Part shown: piece after piece, positions 44,833 to 54,507 of the stretch
Layout: the number at the start of each line of letters is the position of its first letter
Position numbering within the stretch: the stretch's first letter is position 1
NCBI GenBank assembly: GCA_027623315.1
Contig: JAQBYD010000012.1
Span: forward strand, 1 to 64,000
From: Verrucomicrobiota bacterium
GTDB lineage: Bacteria; Verrucomicrobiota; Kiritimatiellia; CAJWTS01
Direction of reading: 5' to 3'
Length of the DNA stretch: 64,000 nucleotides
Made by a program: the position numbers and the translations under genes
The notes under the pieces: model-generated
The model's database searches: none
Seen by the model: only the letters and a program-made list of their open reading frames with translations
Told to the model about the DNA's origin: nothing

Positions 44833-47550
44833 TTACGCGGGTTCAACGCGTACGGCGCAGACTTTGAGTTCGGCGGTTTCGGTGACCGGGTCGTAGCCGG
44901 AGCCGGTCAGGATATTGACCGGCGTGTCATTGAAGCTGAAGCTACAGAAGACCGTTCCGCGTGGGGACTGATCCGTGGCCTTGATCTTGGCCATGATCTT
45001 GCCGCGACGGCTACTGAGGTGGCATTGACCGCCGTCTACCAGTCCCCACGATGCCACGTCGTGCGGGTGGACTTCGAGCAGTTCTTCACTGAGCAGGTAG
45101 TCGATGCCCTGTGAGCGACCGGTTTGCGTTCGCGTGTGGTACGACTGCAGCCGCCGCCCTGTCGTCAGCCAGACCGGGAAATCGTCGTCGATGACCTCGG
45201 CCGGATCGCGATAGCCGAGGATCTTGAACAGGCCTCGCCCGTTCTTGAACTCTCGCACGTGCAATATTGGCGTGCCGGGATGGTCCTTGTCGGGTACCGG
45301 CCATTGATACTCGCCCTGGTCGATCCGGTCCCAATCGAGCCCCGCGTAGATCGGCGAGAGGCCGCAGAGTTCGTTGAAGATGTCCTTCGCGGATTCGTAC
45401 TCGAAGCCCGGAGTTCCGATTCGTTGAGCGATCTGGGAGACGATCCACCAGTCCGGCTTCGCCTGCCCGGCCGGCGGGACGGCTGCGCGCAGTCTTTGGA
45501 CGCGGCGTTCCGTATTTGCGCACACGCCGTCGGTCTCGCCCCACGACGTCGCGGGTAGCACCACGTCCGCCAGCTCACCGGTTTCGGTGAGGAAGATGTC
45601 GATCACGACGAGATGGTCCAGGCTTTTGAGTGCGTGCTCACAATGCTCACGTTCGGGGTCCGAGACGACCGTGTTCTCCCCGTCGATTAACAGTGCGCGG
45701 ATCTGATCGCCACACTGGTTCAGCGCGGTAACCTTCGTGATGCCCTTCTCTGCATCGATTTCAGTTCCGTACGCTTCGGAGAATTTGCGGGCATTCTCAG
45801 GCTCGGCACAGGATTGAAAGCCTGGAAAGTGGGATGGGACGGCGCCGCAGTCCCCGGCGCCCTGGATGTTGTTCTGGCCACGCATGGGGTTCACACCCGT
45901 GCCTTCGCGACCGATGTTACCGGTCATGAGGGCGAGATTGCAGAGGCTCTGGACGTTGTCGACACCGCAGATATGCTCGGTGATGCCCAGGGTGTAATAG
46001 ATCGCGCCCTGCTCGGCGCTGCCGTACCAGATTGCCGCGGTCTCGATATCCTTGGCGGGAACGCCGGTAATTTCCGCGGCCCATTCCGGCGTGAACGGTT
46101 TAACGTGCTCGATGAACTCGTCGCCGCCGCTCGTCCGGGAATCCATGAACTGGCGATCGACCAGGCCTTCGCGCGCGATGACATGCGCCATCCCCAGCAG
46201 AAGCGCGACGTCGGACCCCACGCGAATGGGAAGGTACAGCTGCGCCAGGCGCGCCAGCGGGATCTTGCGCGGGTCTGCCACGATCATCCTGGAGCCGTGT
46301 GCGATTGCCTTTTTCAGCCCGGTGGCAGCCACCGGGTGGCACTCGGTCATGTTGGTGCCGATGCAGAAGATGACATCGGGCTTCTCCATGTCGATCAGAG
46401 GATTGGACATGGCTCCGCGACCAATCGTGGCGGCCAGACCGACCACCGTGGGGGCGTGTCAAGCACGGCTGCAGTTATCGATGTAGTTCGTGCCGAAGCC
46501 GGCGCGGATAAACTTCTGCATCGTGTATGCCGCTTCATGCGGCGCACGACCGGACGCGACGCCGTAGATGCTGTATCGCCCGTGCTCTTCACGGGCACGG
46601 CGAAACCCGTCCGCGGCGCGGTCGAGGGCCTCGTCCCACGAGGCTTCATGGAGTTCGCCATCGTCGCCGCGCACGAGCGGAGTCTTCAGGCGTTCCTCGT
46701 GGTGCACGAAGTCGAAAGCAAATTGTCCCTTGATGCAGAGCGCACCCTTGTTCGCGGGCCCATCCATCGCCGGCTGCACGCCCACCAGTCTCTCGCCCTT
46801 GGTGAGGAGGTCGACCGAACAGCCCACGCCGCAGTAGGGGCAGATCGTGCGTGTCTTCTTGAGTTCGCCCGGCAGGGGTTCGGCCCGCATGGCCTTGATG
46901 TCGCCCAATGCGCCCGTCGGGCAGGTCTGTACGCACTGCCCGCAGAAGGTGCAAGCGGAATCCTTGAGCCGCCCGTTAAACTCGGTGGTGATCTGGGTTT
47001 GGAAGCCGCGATTCATGACCGCGATCGCGTGGTCGCCCTCCTGCTCCGCACAGACACGCACGCAACGGTAGCAGGAGATGCAGAGATCGTAGTCGCGTTT
47101 GATGAACGGGTTGTCGTCCGTTTCGTTGGAGGTCCCCGAGCGCTGCCCTTGGAAGCGACCGGTGCGGGCTCCATATTCGTCCACTAGTGTGGCGACCTCC
47201 TGCGACGCGTATCCGCGCAGCGGATCGACATCGACTTCGCGATTTTCGGAGACGACGAGCTCGAGTAGGGTCTTGCGATGCTTCTCCAACGCGACGTTTT
47301 TCGTACGCACCACCATGCCGGCGGTGGCCGGGGTCGTGCATGACGCGACCGGTGTGCGCGCGCCCTCGACTTCGACGACACACATGCGGCAGCCGCCGAA
47401 GGGCTCGAGGCGCGGGTCGTAGCAAAGAGTCGGGATCGGCGTATGTTGACGCGTCGCGACCTCGTAGATCGTCTCGCCGTCGCTGAAACGCACCTCCTCG
47501 CCGTCGAGCGTCATGCGCAGCGCACGCCCTTGTGTCGCGTCTACGATCAT
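44833..47550 (-). CDS. fdhA: Formate dehydrogenase catalytic subunit, selenocysteine-containing
   Basis: A 905-residue molybdenum or tungsten enzyme read through an in-frame TGA (46461-46459) as selenocysteine 364. Residues 1-80 are a NuoG-type [2Fe-2S] domain (Cys43, 54, 57, 71). Two [4Fe-4S] sites follow (Cys157/160/163/167 and 200/203/206/210). The molybdopterin oxidoreductase part starts with CPYCGVGC (237-244). Around Sec the sequence is YIDNCSRA-U-HAPTVVGLA, exactly the catalytic position of formate dehydrogenases, and the same frame continues with IGRGAMSNPLIDMEKPDVIF, GTNMTECHPVAATGLKKA. A SECIS hairpin follows. It oxidises formate to CO2; the NuoE/NuoF-like partner upstream passes electrons to NAD(P). 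Confidence 0.93.
46426..46461 (-). promoter_or_regulatory. UGA codon and bacterial SECIS element in fdhA
   Basis: On the minus strand the UGA (46461-46459) is followed by a hairpin whose apical loop reads GGUCU, beginning 18 nt after the UGA. The stem is GGTGGTC pairing with GGCCGCC, seven base pairs including two G-U pairs. Loop sequence and spacing equal those recalled for the Escherichia coli fdhF SECIS, which binds SelB. The RNA structure is inferred by hand. Confidence 0.85.
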
Positions 47551-47562
47551 CTTCGAATCCAA

Positions 47563-47645
47563 TGGATCCTGTTCATCCGGTTCGCAAGCTCTGCAGGTGT
47601 CGGTGCACAACATTTCTGGACGGGATTAACCGGATCGACAGGATA
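47563..47645. repeat. REP-like inverted repeat between fdhA and its partner gene
   Basis: Arms 47566-47583 (ATCCTGTTCATCCGGTT) and 47627-47644 are inverted repeats with two or three mismatches around a 43-bp spacer. The ATTAACCGGAT/ATCCTGT sequence resembles the common GGATTAACAGGAT intergenic repeat. It sits between the NuoE/F-like gene and fdhA and could weaken read-through in the operon. Confidence 0.65.
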
Positions 47646-47694
47646 GAGCTCCTGGATTCTGATTTCTCGCATGGTTCGGAATCGTCGGATTACA

Positions 47695-49365
47695 TCACGT
47701 CTGGACATGTTTTTCAACTTTGTCCGGAAAGTACTTCATAAGGCTGTCCGTGATCATCGGTGCGGCGACGCCCAGGCCGCATGCGCTGGTCGCGCGCATG
47801 GTGCTGCCGATATCTTCAACTTCGGTCTTCCAGTCCGCGAGCGATGCGGGCCCGGCTTCGCCGGCGAGGCGCTCGGTCAGGCGTTGGGTTCCGATGCGGC
47901 AGGGGAAACACTTGCCGCATGACTCATGGGCGAAGAACTCCATCGCGTCGCGTGCGGCCTTCACCATGTCGCGACTGTCGTCGAAAACGATCACGCCGCC
48001 GGCGCCGAGGAAAGAACCGCACGATCGAATGGATGGCTCATCGAGCGTGACGTTGAGGTCCGCACCAGCCAGGAACCCACCCGACAGTCCGGCCATGGTA
48101 ACCGCCTGGATCTCACGGCCATGCGGTGCGCCGCCGGCCCAGTCGTTGAGCAGTGTCTGCAAAGGCAGGCCGAGCGGGACCTCGTAATTGCCGGGACGCT
48201 CGATATCGCCGGAGAGGCTGATCAGCTTCGTGCCTGCTTGGTCACCGATGCCCAGCGCGCAGTACCATGCGGCGCCGCGCCGTGCGATGTGAGGGACCGA
48301 TGCCAGGGTCTCGACATTGTTGACCGCGGTGGGCTGCTGGTTGTAACCGTGAGTCACCGGGAACGGCGGACGGTTGCGCGGAAACGGGTGCTTACCTTCG
48401 AGGCTGTTGAGAAGCGAGCCCTCCTCGCCGCAGATGTAGGCCCCGGCGCCCCGGCGCACGTCGATGCGAAACGAAAAGCCGCTGCCCAGGATGTTTTCAC
48501 CGAGAAGGCCGGCCGCGTCGGCGTCGGCAATCGCCCGCTCAAGGCCTGCGAAGGTCTCAGGGTACTCGTAGCGCAGGTAGATGAACCCCTGGCCGGCGCC
48601 ACAGGCGTAGCCGGCGATGATCATACCCTCGAGGACGGCATGTGGATCGTGATCCATGATGGCTCGATCCTTGAAGCAGCCCGGTTCGCCTTCATCCGCG
48701 TTGCAGACAATGAACTTCGATTCGCCCTCGGCGTCGGCGACGGCCTGCCACTTCCGTCCAGTTGGAAATCCGGCGCCGCCGCGTCCGGCCAGCTTACTCT
48801 CGTTGACCAGCTCGATCGTTTCGCCGGGAGACCCGCTCTTAATCAGTTTCTCAAGGCCCTCGTACCCTCCGCTATTGCGGTACCCGGGGAGGGTCGCACG
48901 GCCGGGTTCGCGGATGGCGGAGAAGACGCATTCCTCACCATCCCCGGGGTAGCGCGGGGGGAGCGGGGTCGGGCCGTGCGCGAGTGAGTCTGCTGTCAGT
49001 CCGACGAAGACCTTATCGCCGCGCAGGACGGGGATCGGTTGATCGCAGCGGCCAGCGCAGGGCATGGGAGTGGCGCCCTCGGAACGGAGCGCATCCAGCA
49101 GTTCGTGCGCGCCGCGCAGTGCACATATGTTGCCGGTACATACCCGCGGAGCATCGCGGCCGCCCGCTTCGCGGGCGAAGTGGTGGTAGAAGGTGACGCT
49201 CCCGAAGAGTTCGGCAATCGGGATTCCGAGACCGTCCGAGACGGCGCGCAGGGCGTCCTCGCTCAAATGCCCGTCCCGGTCATGAAATGCGTGTAAAACC
49301 GGAAGTAGGGGCGCCGCGGCGCTCTTCCAATGCTCTATAATGTCGCTGTTAGACAGGAGTGCCAT
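47695..49365 (-). CDS. NuoE-NuoF fusion, formate dehydrogenase NAD-binding subunit
   Basis: A 556-residue diaphorase subunit. Residues 1-125 are a NuoE-type thioredoxin-fold [2Fe-2S] domain with Cys76, 81, 103 and 107. Residues about 150-500 are NuoF: NAD-binding GRGGAGFPTGRKW, the FMN motif FIVCNADEGEPGCFKDR and AYICGEEGSLLNSLEG. The [4Fe-4S] site is ESCGKCFPCRIGTQR plus a later Cys in ATSACGLG. It passes electrons from FdhA to NAD(P)+. It lies first in the minus-strand order, 144 bp before fdhA, with an inverted repeat between. Fusion of the E and F parts is known in soluble formate dehydrogenases and hydrogenases. Confidence 0.92.
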   Translation of the reverse strand: MALLSNSDIIEHWKSAAAPLLPVLHAFHDRDGHLSEDALRAVSDGLGIPIAELFGSVTFYHHFAREAGGRDAPRVCTGNICALRGAHELLDALRSEGATPMPCAGRCDQPIPVLRGDKVFVGLTADSLAHGPTPLPPRYPGDGEECVFSAIREPGRATLPGYRNSGGYEGLEKLIKSGSPGETIELVNESKLAGRGGAGFPTGRKWQAVADAEGESKFIVCNADEGEPGCFKDRAIMDHDPHAVLEGMIIAGYACGAGQGFIYLRYEYPETFAGLERAIADADAAGLLGENILGSGFSFRIDVRRGAGAYICGEEGSLLNSLEGKHPFPRNRPPFPVTHGYNQQPTAVNNVETLASVPHIARRGAAWYCALGIGDQAGTKLISLSGDIERPGNYEVPLGLPLQTLLNDWAGGAPHGREIQAVTMAGLSGGFLAGADLNVTLDEPSIRSCGSFLGAGGVIVFDDSRDMVKAARDAMEFFAHESCGKCFPCRIGTQRLTERLAGEAGPASLADWKTEVEDIGSTMRATSACGLGVAAPMITDSLMKYFPDKVEKHVQT

Positions 49366-49483
49366 CGTTCCGCCCCACTACGGTGAATCATATACACTAT
49401 CCAGTGGAGCGAGTGCCGCGCAAGCGCAGAATCAGCGTGGCGTTGGCTTTACACGACTGATGGATTGCGCCAAAATAGCGAGC

Positions 49484-49690
49484 ATGCAACTCGGGCACGC
49501 GATTGAGCTGACCTGTCACTGGATCGCTGGGATCATGGCGGCCCTGCTTGAGCCCGGCTACAAGGGACTGATCATTCTTGGCGGCCTGGTTCTCATCAGA
49601 ACCATAATCAGTTACTTTGTCGGGCGCGAGCGCATCGACATCGAGCGCGAACTGGCCGCCGAGGTGTCGTCGGGACCTGCCGGAGCGTAG
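49484..49690 (+). CDS. Small membrane protein, DUF1622-like C-terminal part
   Basis: A 68-residue product starting QLGHAIELTCHWIAGIMAAL. The hydrophobic stretch GLIILGGLVLIRTIISYFVG followed by an acidic tail resembles the C-terminal half of DUF1622 membrane proteins (the IRTxxSxxxxxEI motif). Full DUF1622 proteins have about 110 residues, so this may be a 5'-truncated copy; the upstream in-frame sequence to 49340 does not look like the family. It ends two bases before the next gene. Confidence 0.5.
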   Translation: MQLGHAIELTCHWIAGIMAALLEPGYKGLIILGGLVLIRTIISYFVGRERIDIERELAAEVSSGPAGA

Positions 49691-49692
49691 TC

Positions 49693-50523
49693 GTGAAGCG
49701 CACCTTCCGGATCACCGTAATAGGGGCCTGCATGGCCGTGATGTGGTTCGCCGCCGGCGCCTCGGCGCGCGAGTACAAAGTCGGTGACTCGGTAGAGATC
49801 ACAGCCGAAGCCGTTCTTGACCTGCATGCGCAACCGGGGGATGCGTCGCAGCTGCCGACCAGGGCGCTGGAGGTGGCAGAGGGCAACACGTTCGACGTCG
49901 AAGGCATCAAGACGATTGGCGACGCGCGCTGGCTGAAGATCCGTGTATTCCTCAAGCTTGTGACCGAGCAGTCGGAACGATACAAGACCGTCGGACGCGG
50001 CTGGGTCACGCACGAGCAACTCGACGGGCGTGCGCAGCGTGAAAGCAGCAGTTGGTCCAGCGGCGCGGCGGCGCACTCGCCGTCTAAACTCCCGACGCCG
50101 ACTCCGCCCGTGCGGCACAAGCCGCAGGTGTCGCCCGCACCCACTCAACCTTCCGCGGGAGGCGCTCCCGCCGAAGGATCTGTCGCCGAAGCGGTTAAGG
50201 AGGCGCCGGGCGGCGGCCCCGGGTTGACGCAAGCGCAAGCGACGGAATTGGCCGCCCAATTCAGGCAGCTGAGCGGCGGCGGGGTGATGACCGCGAACGC
50301 CATTTTGCGGGGCGGGATGGTGACGATGGTGGTGCAGGTCAAAGGCGAAACCGCGATCGAAGATGCACAAGCGATAGGCTCCTCTTTTCTTTCACTCTTC
50401 CGACCCTACAACTATAAGTATCTCGTGTACGTCACGGACGAGAAGGGCAAAGCCGTGAGCAGCGGCAAGCAGGATGTGGGCGCGGCGTCTATTGCGTGGG
50501 CGGAGCGGAAGATCAAAAAATAG
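49693..50523 (+). CDS. Exported protein with N-terminal SH3-like domain
   Basis: A 276-residue protein starting with GTG and a signal peptide (VIGACMAVMWFAAGASA). Residues about 27-112 look like a bacterial SH3-type beta domain (YKVGDSVEITAEAVLDLHAQ, GRGWVTHEQLDG). A proline/serine-rich linker (about 118-165) leads to a C-terminal alpha/beta domain of about 100 residues (LSLFRPYNYKYLVYVTDEKG) that I do not recognise. Probably periplasmic or surface-associated. Confidence 0.65.
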   Translation: MKRTFRITVIGACMAVMWFAAGASAREYKVGDSVEITAEAVLDLHAQPGDASQLPTRALEVAEGNTFDVEGIKTIGDARWLKIRVFLKLVTEQSERYKTVGRGWVTHEQLDGRAQRESSSWSSGAAAHSPSKLPTPTPPVRHKPQVSPAPTQPSAGGAPAEGSVAEAVKEAPGGGPGLTQAQATELAAQFRQLSGGGVMTANAILRGGMVTMVVQVKGETAIEDAQAIGSSFLSLFRPYNYKYLVYVTDEKGKAVSSGKQDVGAASIAWAERKIKK

Positions 50524-50616
50524 CGGATCACCGCCACGGGGCTGAAAGGCCTTGATTCCGTGCTAACGGCTTGGTATCCAGAGTCGGTGTCGCGGACACA
50601 TCAAGGAGGAGTATCG

Positions 50617-51861
50617 ATGAACACAGAGATTCGAGCACGCAACCATAGCCTGGCCGCATGGGCCATGGGCCTGGTTCTGCTGGCAGGCTGCCAGACAACG
50701 TCGCAGGACGGGCTGATCGGTCCCTATGGCGAGGATCTACAGTTTCTGAAAAAGTACACGGACGTCATTGTCTTGCGGGATCCGGATTCAGCCGCCCAGG
50801 TGGCCGTGGTTCCGGGTTACCAGGCGCGCGTGATGACGAGTTCCGCGAACGGCCGCTCCGGCGACAGCTTCGGATGGTTGAACCGCAAGCAGATCGCCGG
50901 CGGCGAGCAGCAGCAGCACATTAACGTGTTCGGTGGTGAAGACCGCTTTTGGCTGGGGCCGGAAGGGGGGCAGTACAGCATCTTCTTCCGCAAAGGCGAC
51001 CCGTTCCAATTGGAGCACTGGCAGACGCCCGACCCGATCGACTGGGGTGGTTGGGACCTGGCCCAGAAGAACAAACGCTGGGCGCAATTCTGGAAGCGCA
51101 TGCACCTCGTGAACTACCAGGGCACCGAGTTCGAGCTGCTGGCGGACCGGTCCATCTACGTGATGAACCGGACTATGATTGAGCAGCTGTTGGGGCTCGA
51201 ACTGGACGCTGCGTTGCAGGTTGTCGCCTTCGAGAGTGACAACGGCATCACCAACATCGGAATTGAGCCGTGGACGAAGGATGGCGGGCTCCTGTCAATA
51301 TGGATCCTCGGGATGTTCAATCCGACGCCGACGACGACAGTCGTCCTGCCCTACGTGGTTGGGCCCAGCAGCGAACTCGGCGAGACGGTTGTGAACGATA
51401 ACTATTTCGGAAAGGTACCTGCGGACCGGTTAAAACCGGCCAACGGGGTCGTGTATTTCAAGGGCGACGGGCAGTATCGCAGCAAAATCGGTATTCCGCC
51501 GGGTCGCGCCAAGCCGTTCATCGGAAGCTATGACGAAGAGCTCAATCTTCTGACGCTTGTCCATTATACGATTCCCGAGGGAGCGACCGACTACGTGAAC
51601 TCGCTGTGGAAGATCCAGGACGACCCTTACGGTGGCGATGTGGTGAACAGTTACAACGACGGTCCGCCGAAGCCGGGCGCTGCGCCCCTGGGGCCATTCT
51701 ATGAACTGGAGACGTCCTCTCCCGCCGCGGCGCTGGTACCCGGACAGACGCTCCGACACGCGCACCGCACGATTCACATTCAAGGCGACGAAAGCGCTCT
51801 CGAGCCGATCGTGCGCGCAACGCTCGGTGTCGGTCTCGACGAGATCAAGAACGCTTTTTGA
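50617..51861 (+). CDS. DUF6786-like lipoprotein
   Basis: A 414-residue protein with lipoprotein signal LAAWAMGLVLLAGC. The start at 50617 is fixed by AAGGAGG seven bases upstream. The mature N-terminus (DLQFLKKYTDVIVLRDPDSA, AVVPGYQARVMTSSANG, SFGWLNRKQIAGG) and the HINVFGGEDRFWLGPEGGQY segment resemble DUF6786, a beta-sandwich family of PVC and Bacteroidota genomes that looks related to aldose-epimerase-like folds. Function is unknown. The last 17 bases overlap the convergent epimerase remnant. Confidence 0.75.
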   Translation: MNTEIRARNHSLAAWAMGLVLLAGCQTTSQDGLIGPYGEDLQFLKKYTDVIVLRDPDSAAQVAVVPGYQARVMTSSANGRSGDSFGWLNRKQIAGGEQQQHINVFGGEDRFWLGPEGGQYSIFFRKGDPFQLEHWQTPDPIDWGGWDLAQKNKRWAQFWKRMHLVNYQGTEFELLADRSIYVMNRTMIEQLLGLELDAALQVVAFESDNGITNIGIEPWTKDGGLLSIWILGMFNPTPTTTVVLPYVVGPSSELGETVVNDNYFGKVPADRLKPANGVVYFKGDGQYRSKIGIPPGRAKPFIGSYDEELNLLTLVHYTIPEGATDYVNSLWKIQDDPYGGDVVNSYNDGPPKPGAAPLGPFYELETSSPAAALVPGQTLRHAHRTIHIQGDESALEPIVRATLGVGLDEIKNAF

Positions 51862-52866
51862 TCACGCGCGCGAGGCCCTGCTCGCATTCGAGGAGGCAGC
51901 GTATGACGTGCAGGCCCGCCTTCCGGTTTTTGCCGGTGCGATAGGGGGACAACCGCTTCCCCTGCTCGTCGGCGAACGCGACCCAACATCCGGTTCCATC
52001 CGCAGCCAGAAACTGCGTTGACCATGCATACGTCGTTCGGAACTGCTGCAGGTAGAGGTCGTCTCCCGTGAGTTCGTAGAGGCTCATCAGCATCACGAGC
52101 ACCTCCGTCTGCGCCCACCAATAAACCGTCTTCTGATCCGCCGGACCGGTGTACGGGCCCGCGAAATAGACTGCGCCATCATCGGTGATGCCTCTCTTCC
52201 GGATGCCGGTCGCGAGTCGCAGCGCCCACGGCTGGATCCGACCCAATGGTCGCTTCAGCTGTTGCGTGGCGCGAAGTGTGCACCACACCAGCTCGGCAGT
52301 GTGCCCGTAAACGCTGATCGAGTCTGGGGTTCCGTCGGGTTCGACGGGTTTCCAGTCCCGGGTCAGCGCGTTGAACGCGTTGCCCCCCGAATCCTCGATC
52401 TCGAAACGCGTGGTCAAGATCTCGATAAGCGCGCTGGCCCGTGCCACGTAGCGCGCGTCCGGCGCGATCTCGTTCAGTCGCGCGATCCCAAGCAGGCCGT
52501 GAAGATGAGTTCGGAGCATCTTGCGCTGCTTCTCCCGTGCCTGGGGTGGCCTCTCGTAGTTCTCAAGGTATCCGCCGTGCTCCACATCCCACGCGCGGTG
52601 ACATTGCGCGTGGTCTCGCCGCCATAGTCGAATTGGTTGTCGAGGAGGGGCAGGAAGCCGAGGTACTCCTCCTTGTTCAGGATGGGGCTTGTCCAAAATC
52701 GCAAAACGTCACGATCGAGATGTTTAACCAGTTCAGTCCGGAGACCGGTGAGTTCCTCCGCGGACGCCTCTCCCCGTGTGGACGGAATCAAGCAGAGGTA
52801 TGCTACAGACGCGCACAGAAGCGTGGTGGCGCCGCGGCATAGGCTGCTGGGAATCGACGACGCCAT
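51845..52866 (-). pseudogene. AGE-family sugar epimerase, internal deletion and frameshift
   Basis: From ATG 52866 a signal peptide (LCASVAYLCLIPSTRG) precedes ELVKHLDRDVLRFWTSPILN and QFDYGGETTRNVTARGMW, the opening of an N-acylglucosamine 2-epimerase-like (alpha/alpha)6 barrel. At about 52591-52598 the frame breaks; the other frame resumes with AWDVEHGGYLENYERP, LRTHLHGLLGIARLNEIAPD, SGGNAFNALTRDWKP and YWWAQTEVLVMLMSLYELTG to 51845. About 35-40 residues expected between the parts are missing. The junction is in a GCGCG run, as in the rhodanese remnant. Mutation or assembly error. Confidence 0.75.
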
Positions 52867-53006
52867 GCCGGTCAGTCTCACGACCCGTAGTAGAGGTGTC
52901 AAGCGGTCATGCCGAAGCTGCGGTTGACTAATCAAATTCTCCCGCATACAGTCTGCGCCCTGCTTGGTGGAGGCGGAGCGAAACGGAATCACGAGGATCT
53001 CGAATT

Positions 53007-53648
53007 ATGTTGAAGCGTAGTCGTGGATGGAATCGCACATGCCTTGCGATATTGGTCGCGGCATGGGGATCCTGCGTGGGGAGCCTGCTTGCGCAGAATA
53101 CGGAGTCGACGGAAGAGTCGACGCAAGACAGCCTCTGGCGTTCCTTCCTGGGTTCTTCCGCGGTTGGCCTTGAACTGGCCAAGGGCTCTTCAGAGATCGA
53201 GTCGGTGAAGGTCTTCGTGCAGTCGCACTGGTCCCGGGCGTGGTTGGACGAGGGGCGCTGGCTCTTGACTGGCTACTGGGAGATTGACTATGCGCGCTGG
53301 GAGACGGCGCGACCGCCCAAGGAACCTGATGTCGGCCCGTTCGACAGCACGGAACTCATCGGATTTAGCCCCGTATTCAGACTTGTGCAGAAGAGAATAT
53401 TCTCTCGGCAAACCAAGGCTTACCTGGAGGGATCCGTCGGGGTTCACTATCTCCAGGACACGATGATCGGAGACCGCAATGTGTCGTCCAACTTTCAGTT
53501 TGGCGATCACCTGGGCCTTGGCGTGATCTTCGGCCGCAATAGCCAGTTTGATCTCTCGTACCGACTGCAGCACTTCTCCAACGGTGGGGTCGAGAGCCCG
53601 AATCCCGGGCTCGATTTTCACGCCTTCCGCCTCGCGATGTACTTCTAA
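53007..53648 (+). CDS. PagL-like lipid A 3-O-deacylase
   Basis: A 213-residue outer-membrane protein with a signal peptide (LAILVAAWGSCVGSLLAQ). The C-terminal part shows the PagL/acyloxyacyl hydrolase active-site strand, YRLQHFSNGGVESPNPGLDF, in which the HxSN motif holds the catalytic His and Ser. The barrel strands (GVHYLQDTM, LGLGVIFGRNSQFDLSY) and terminal aromatic residue (RLAMYF) fit an eight-stranded barrel. It removes the 3-O-acyl chain from lipid A. It supports a lipopolysaccharide-bearing envelope. Confidence 0.85.
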   Translation: MLKRSRGWNRTCLAILVAAWGSCVGSLLAQNTESTEESTQDSLWRSFLGSSAVGLELAKGSSEIESVKVFVQSHWSRAWLDEGRWLLTGYWEIDYARWETARPPKEPDVGPFDSTELIGFSPVFRLVQKRIFSRQTKAYLEGSVGVHYLQDTMIGDRNVSSNFQFGDHLGLGVIFGRNSQFDLSYRLQHFSNGGVESPNPGLDFHAFRLAMYF

Positions 53649-53656
53649 GTCGGCGC

Positions 53657-54502
53657 CTATGCGAACGCCCGTGCGTGGTGGGCGATGTGATCGCCGACAA
53701 AGCTGGCGATGAAGTAGTAACTATGGTCGTAGCCCGGCTGCATCCGCAGCTCAAGCGGATGGCCGACTTGCTTGCAGGCCTCCTGCAGGAGATGAGGCTT
53801 GAGTTGCTCTTCCAGGAAATCGTCTGCGTCGCCCTGGTCCACGAGGATCGGAAGGCGCTCCTCCGCGTCTCGCACCAGGCAGGTTGCATCATGCGCTTCC
53901 CAGGCTGAACGATCGTCGCCGAGATACGCACCCAGCGCTTTGTGCCCCCAGGGGCACTGCGTGGGAGCCACGATCGGCGAGAAGGCCGATACTGATTTGA
54001 AGCGCCCCGGATTCTTCAGGGCGATCGTGAGGGCTCCGTGTCCGCCCATGGAGTGTCCGAAAATGCCCTGGCGACCCGTGTCGACCGGAAAGTTCGACTC
54101 GACGATAGCGGGCAGTTCGTTGACCACGTAATCGTACATGTGGAAATGACTCGACCACGGATCTTGCGTTGCGTTCACGTAGAAGCCCGCGCCCTGCCCG
54201 AGATCGTAGCCTTCGTCGTTCGCGACGCCGTCGCCCCGTGGGCTCGTATCCGGAGCCACGATGATCAGGCCGTGGTCGGCGGCGTAGCGCTGTGCCCCGG
54301 CCTTGGTTGTGAAATTCTCGGCCGTGCAAGTTAGACCCGATAGCCAATAGAGCACCGGGCACTTTCGGCTTTCTGCCTCGTTCGGCAGAAAGATCGAGAA
54401 TTCCATCTCGCAATGGCATGCCACGGAGGAGTGCCTGAAGAACTTCACGTCCCCGCCGTGCATCGTCGCGGCGCTACCTTCGGTCAATGCGTCTGTGGTC
54501 AT
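53657..54502 (-). CDS. fghA: S-formylglutathione hydrolase
   Basis: A 281-residue alpha/beta hydrolase (esterase D type) that releases formate and glutathione. Features are the family opening [34 protein letters not shown], the nucleophile elbow [20 protein letters not shown], the aspartate in [10 protein letters not shown] and the histidine in [21 protein letters not shown] 54502 (MTTDALTEG) gives the usual length. It is third in a minus-strand run after frmA and a TIM-barrel gene, 5 bp after the latter. Confidence 0.95.
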   Translation of the reverse strand: MTTDALTEGSAATMHGGDVKFFRHSSVACHCEMEFSIFLPNEAESRKCPVLYWLSGLTCTAENFTTKAGAQRYAADHGLIIVAPDTSPRGDGVANDEGYDLGQGAGFYVNATQDPWSSHFHMYDYVVNELPAIVESNFPVDTGRQGIFGHSMGGHGALTIALKNPGRFKSVSAFSPIVAPTQCPWGHKALGAYLGDDRSAWEAHDATCLVRDAEERLPILVDQGDADDFLEEQLKPHLLQEACKQVGHPLELRMQPGYDHSYYFIASFVGDHIAHHARAFA

Positions 54503-54507
54503 ATGGT

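Noticed and set aside
46459-46461. UGA in fdhA as a nonsense mutation or pseudogene
   Set aside because: The codon is exactly at the catalytic selenocysteine position, the frame is intact on both sides and a SECIS hairpin follows at the correct distance.
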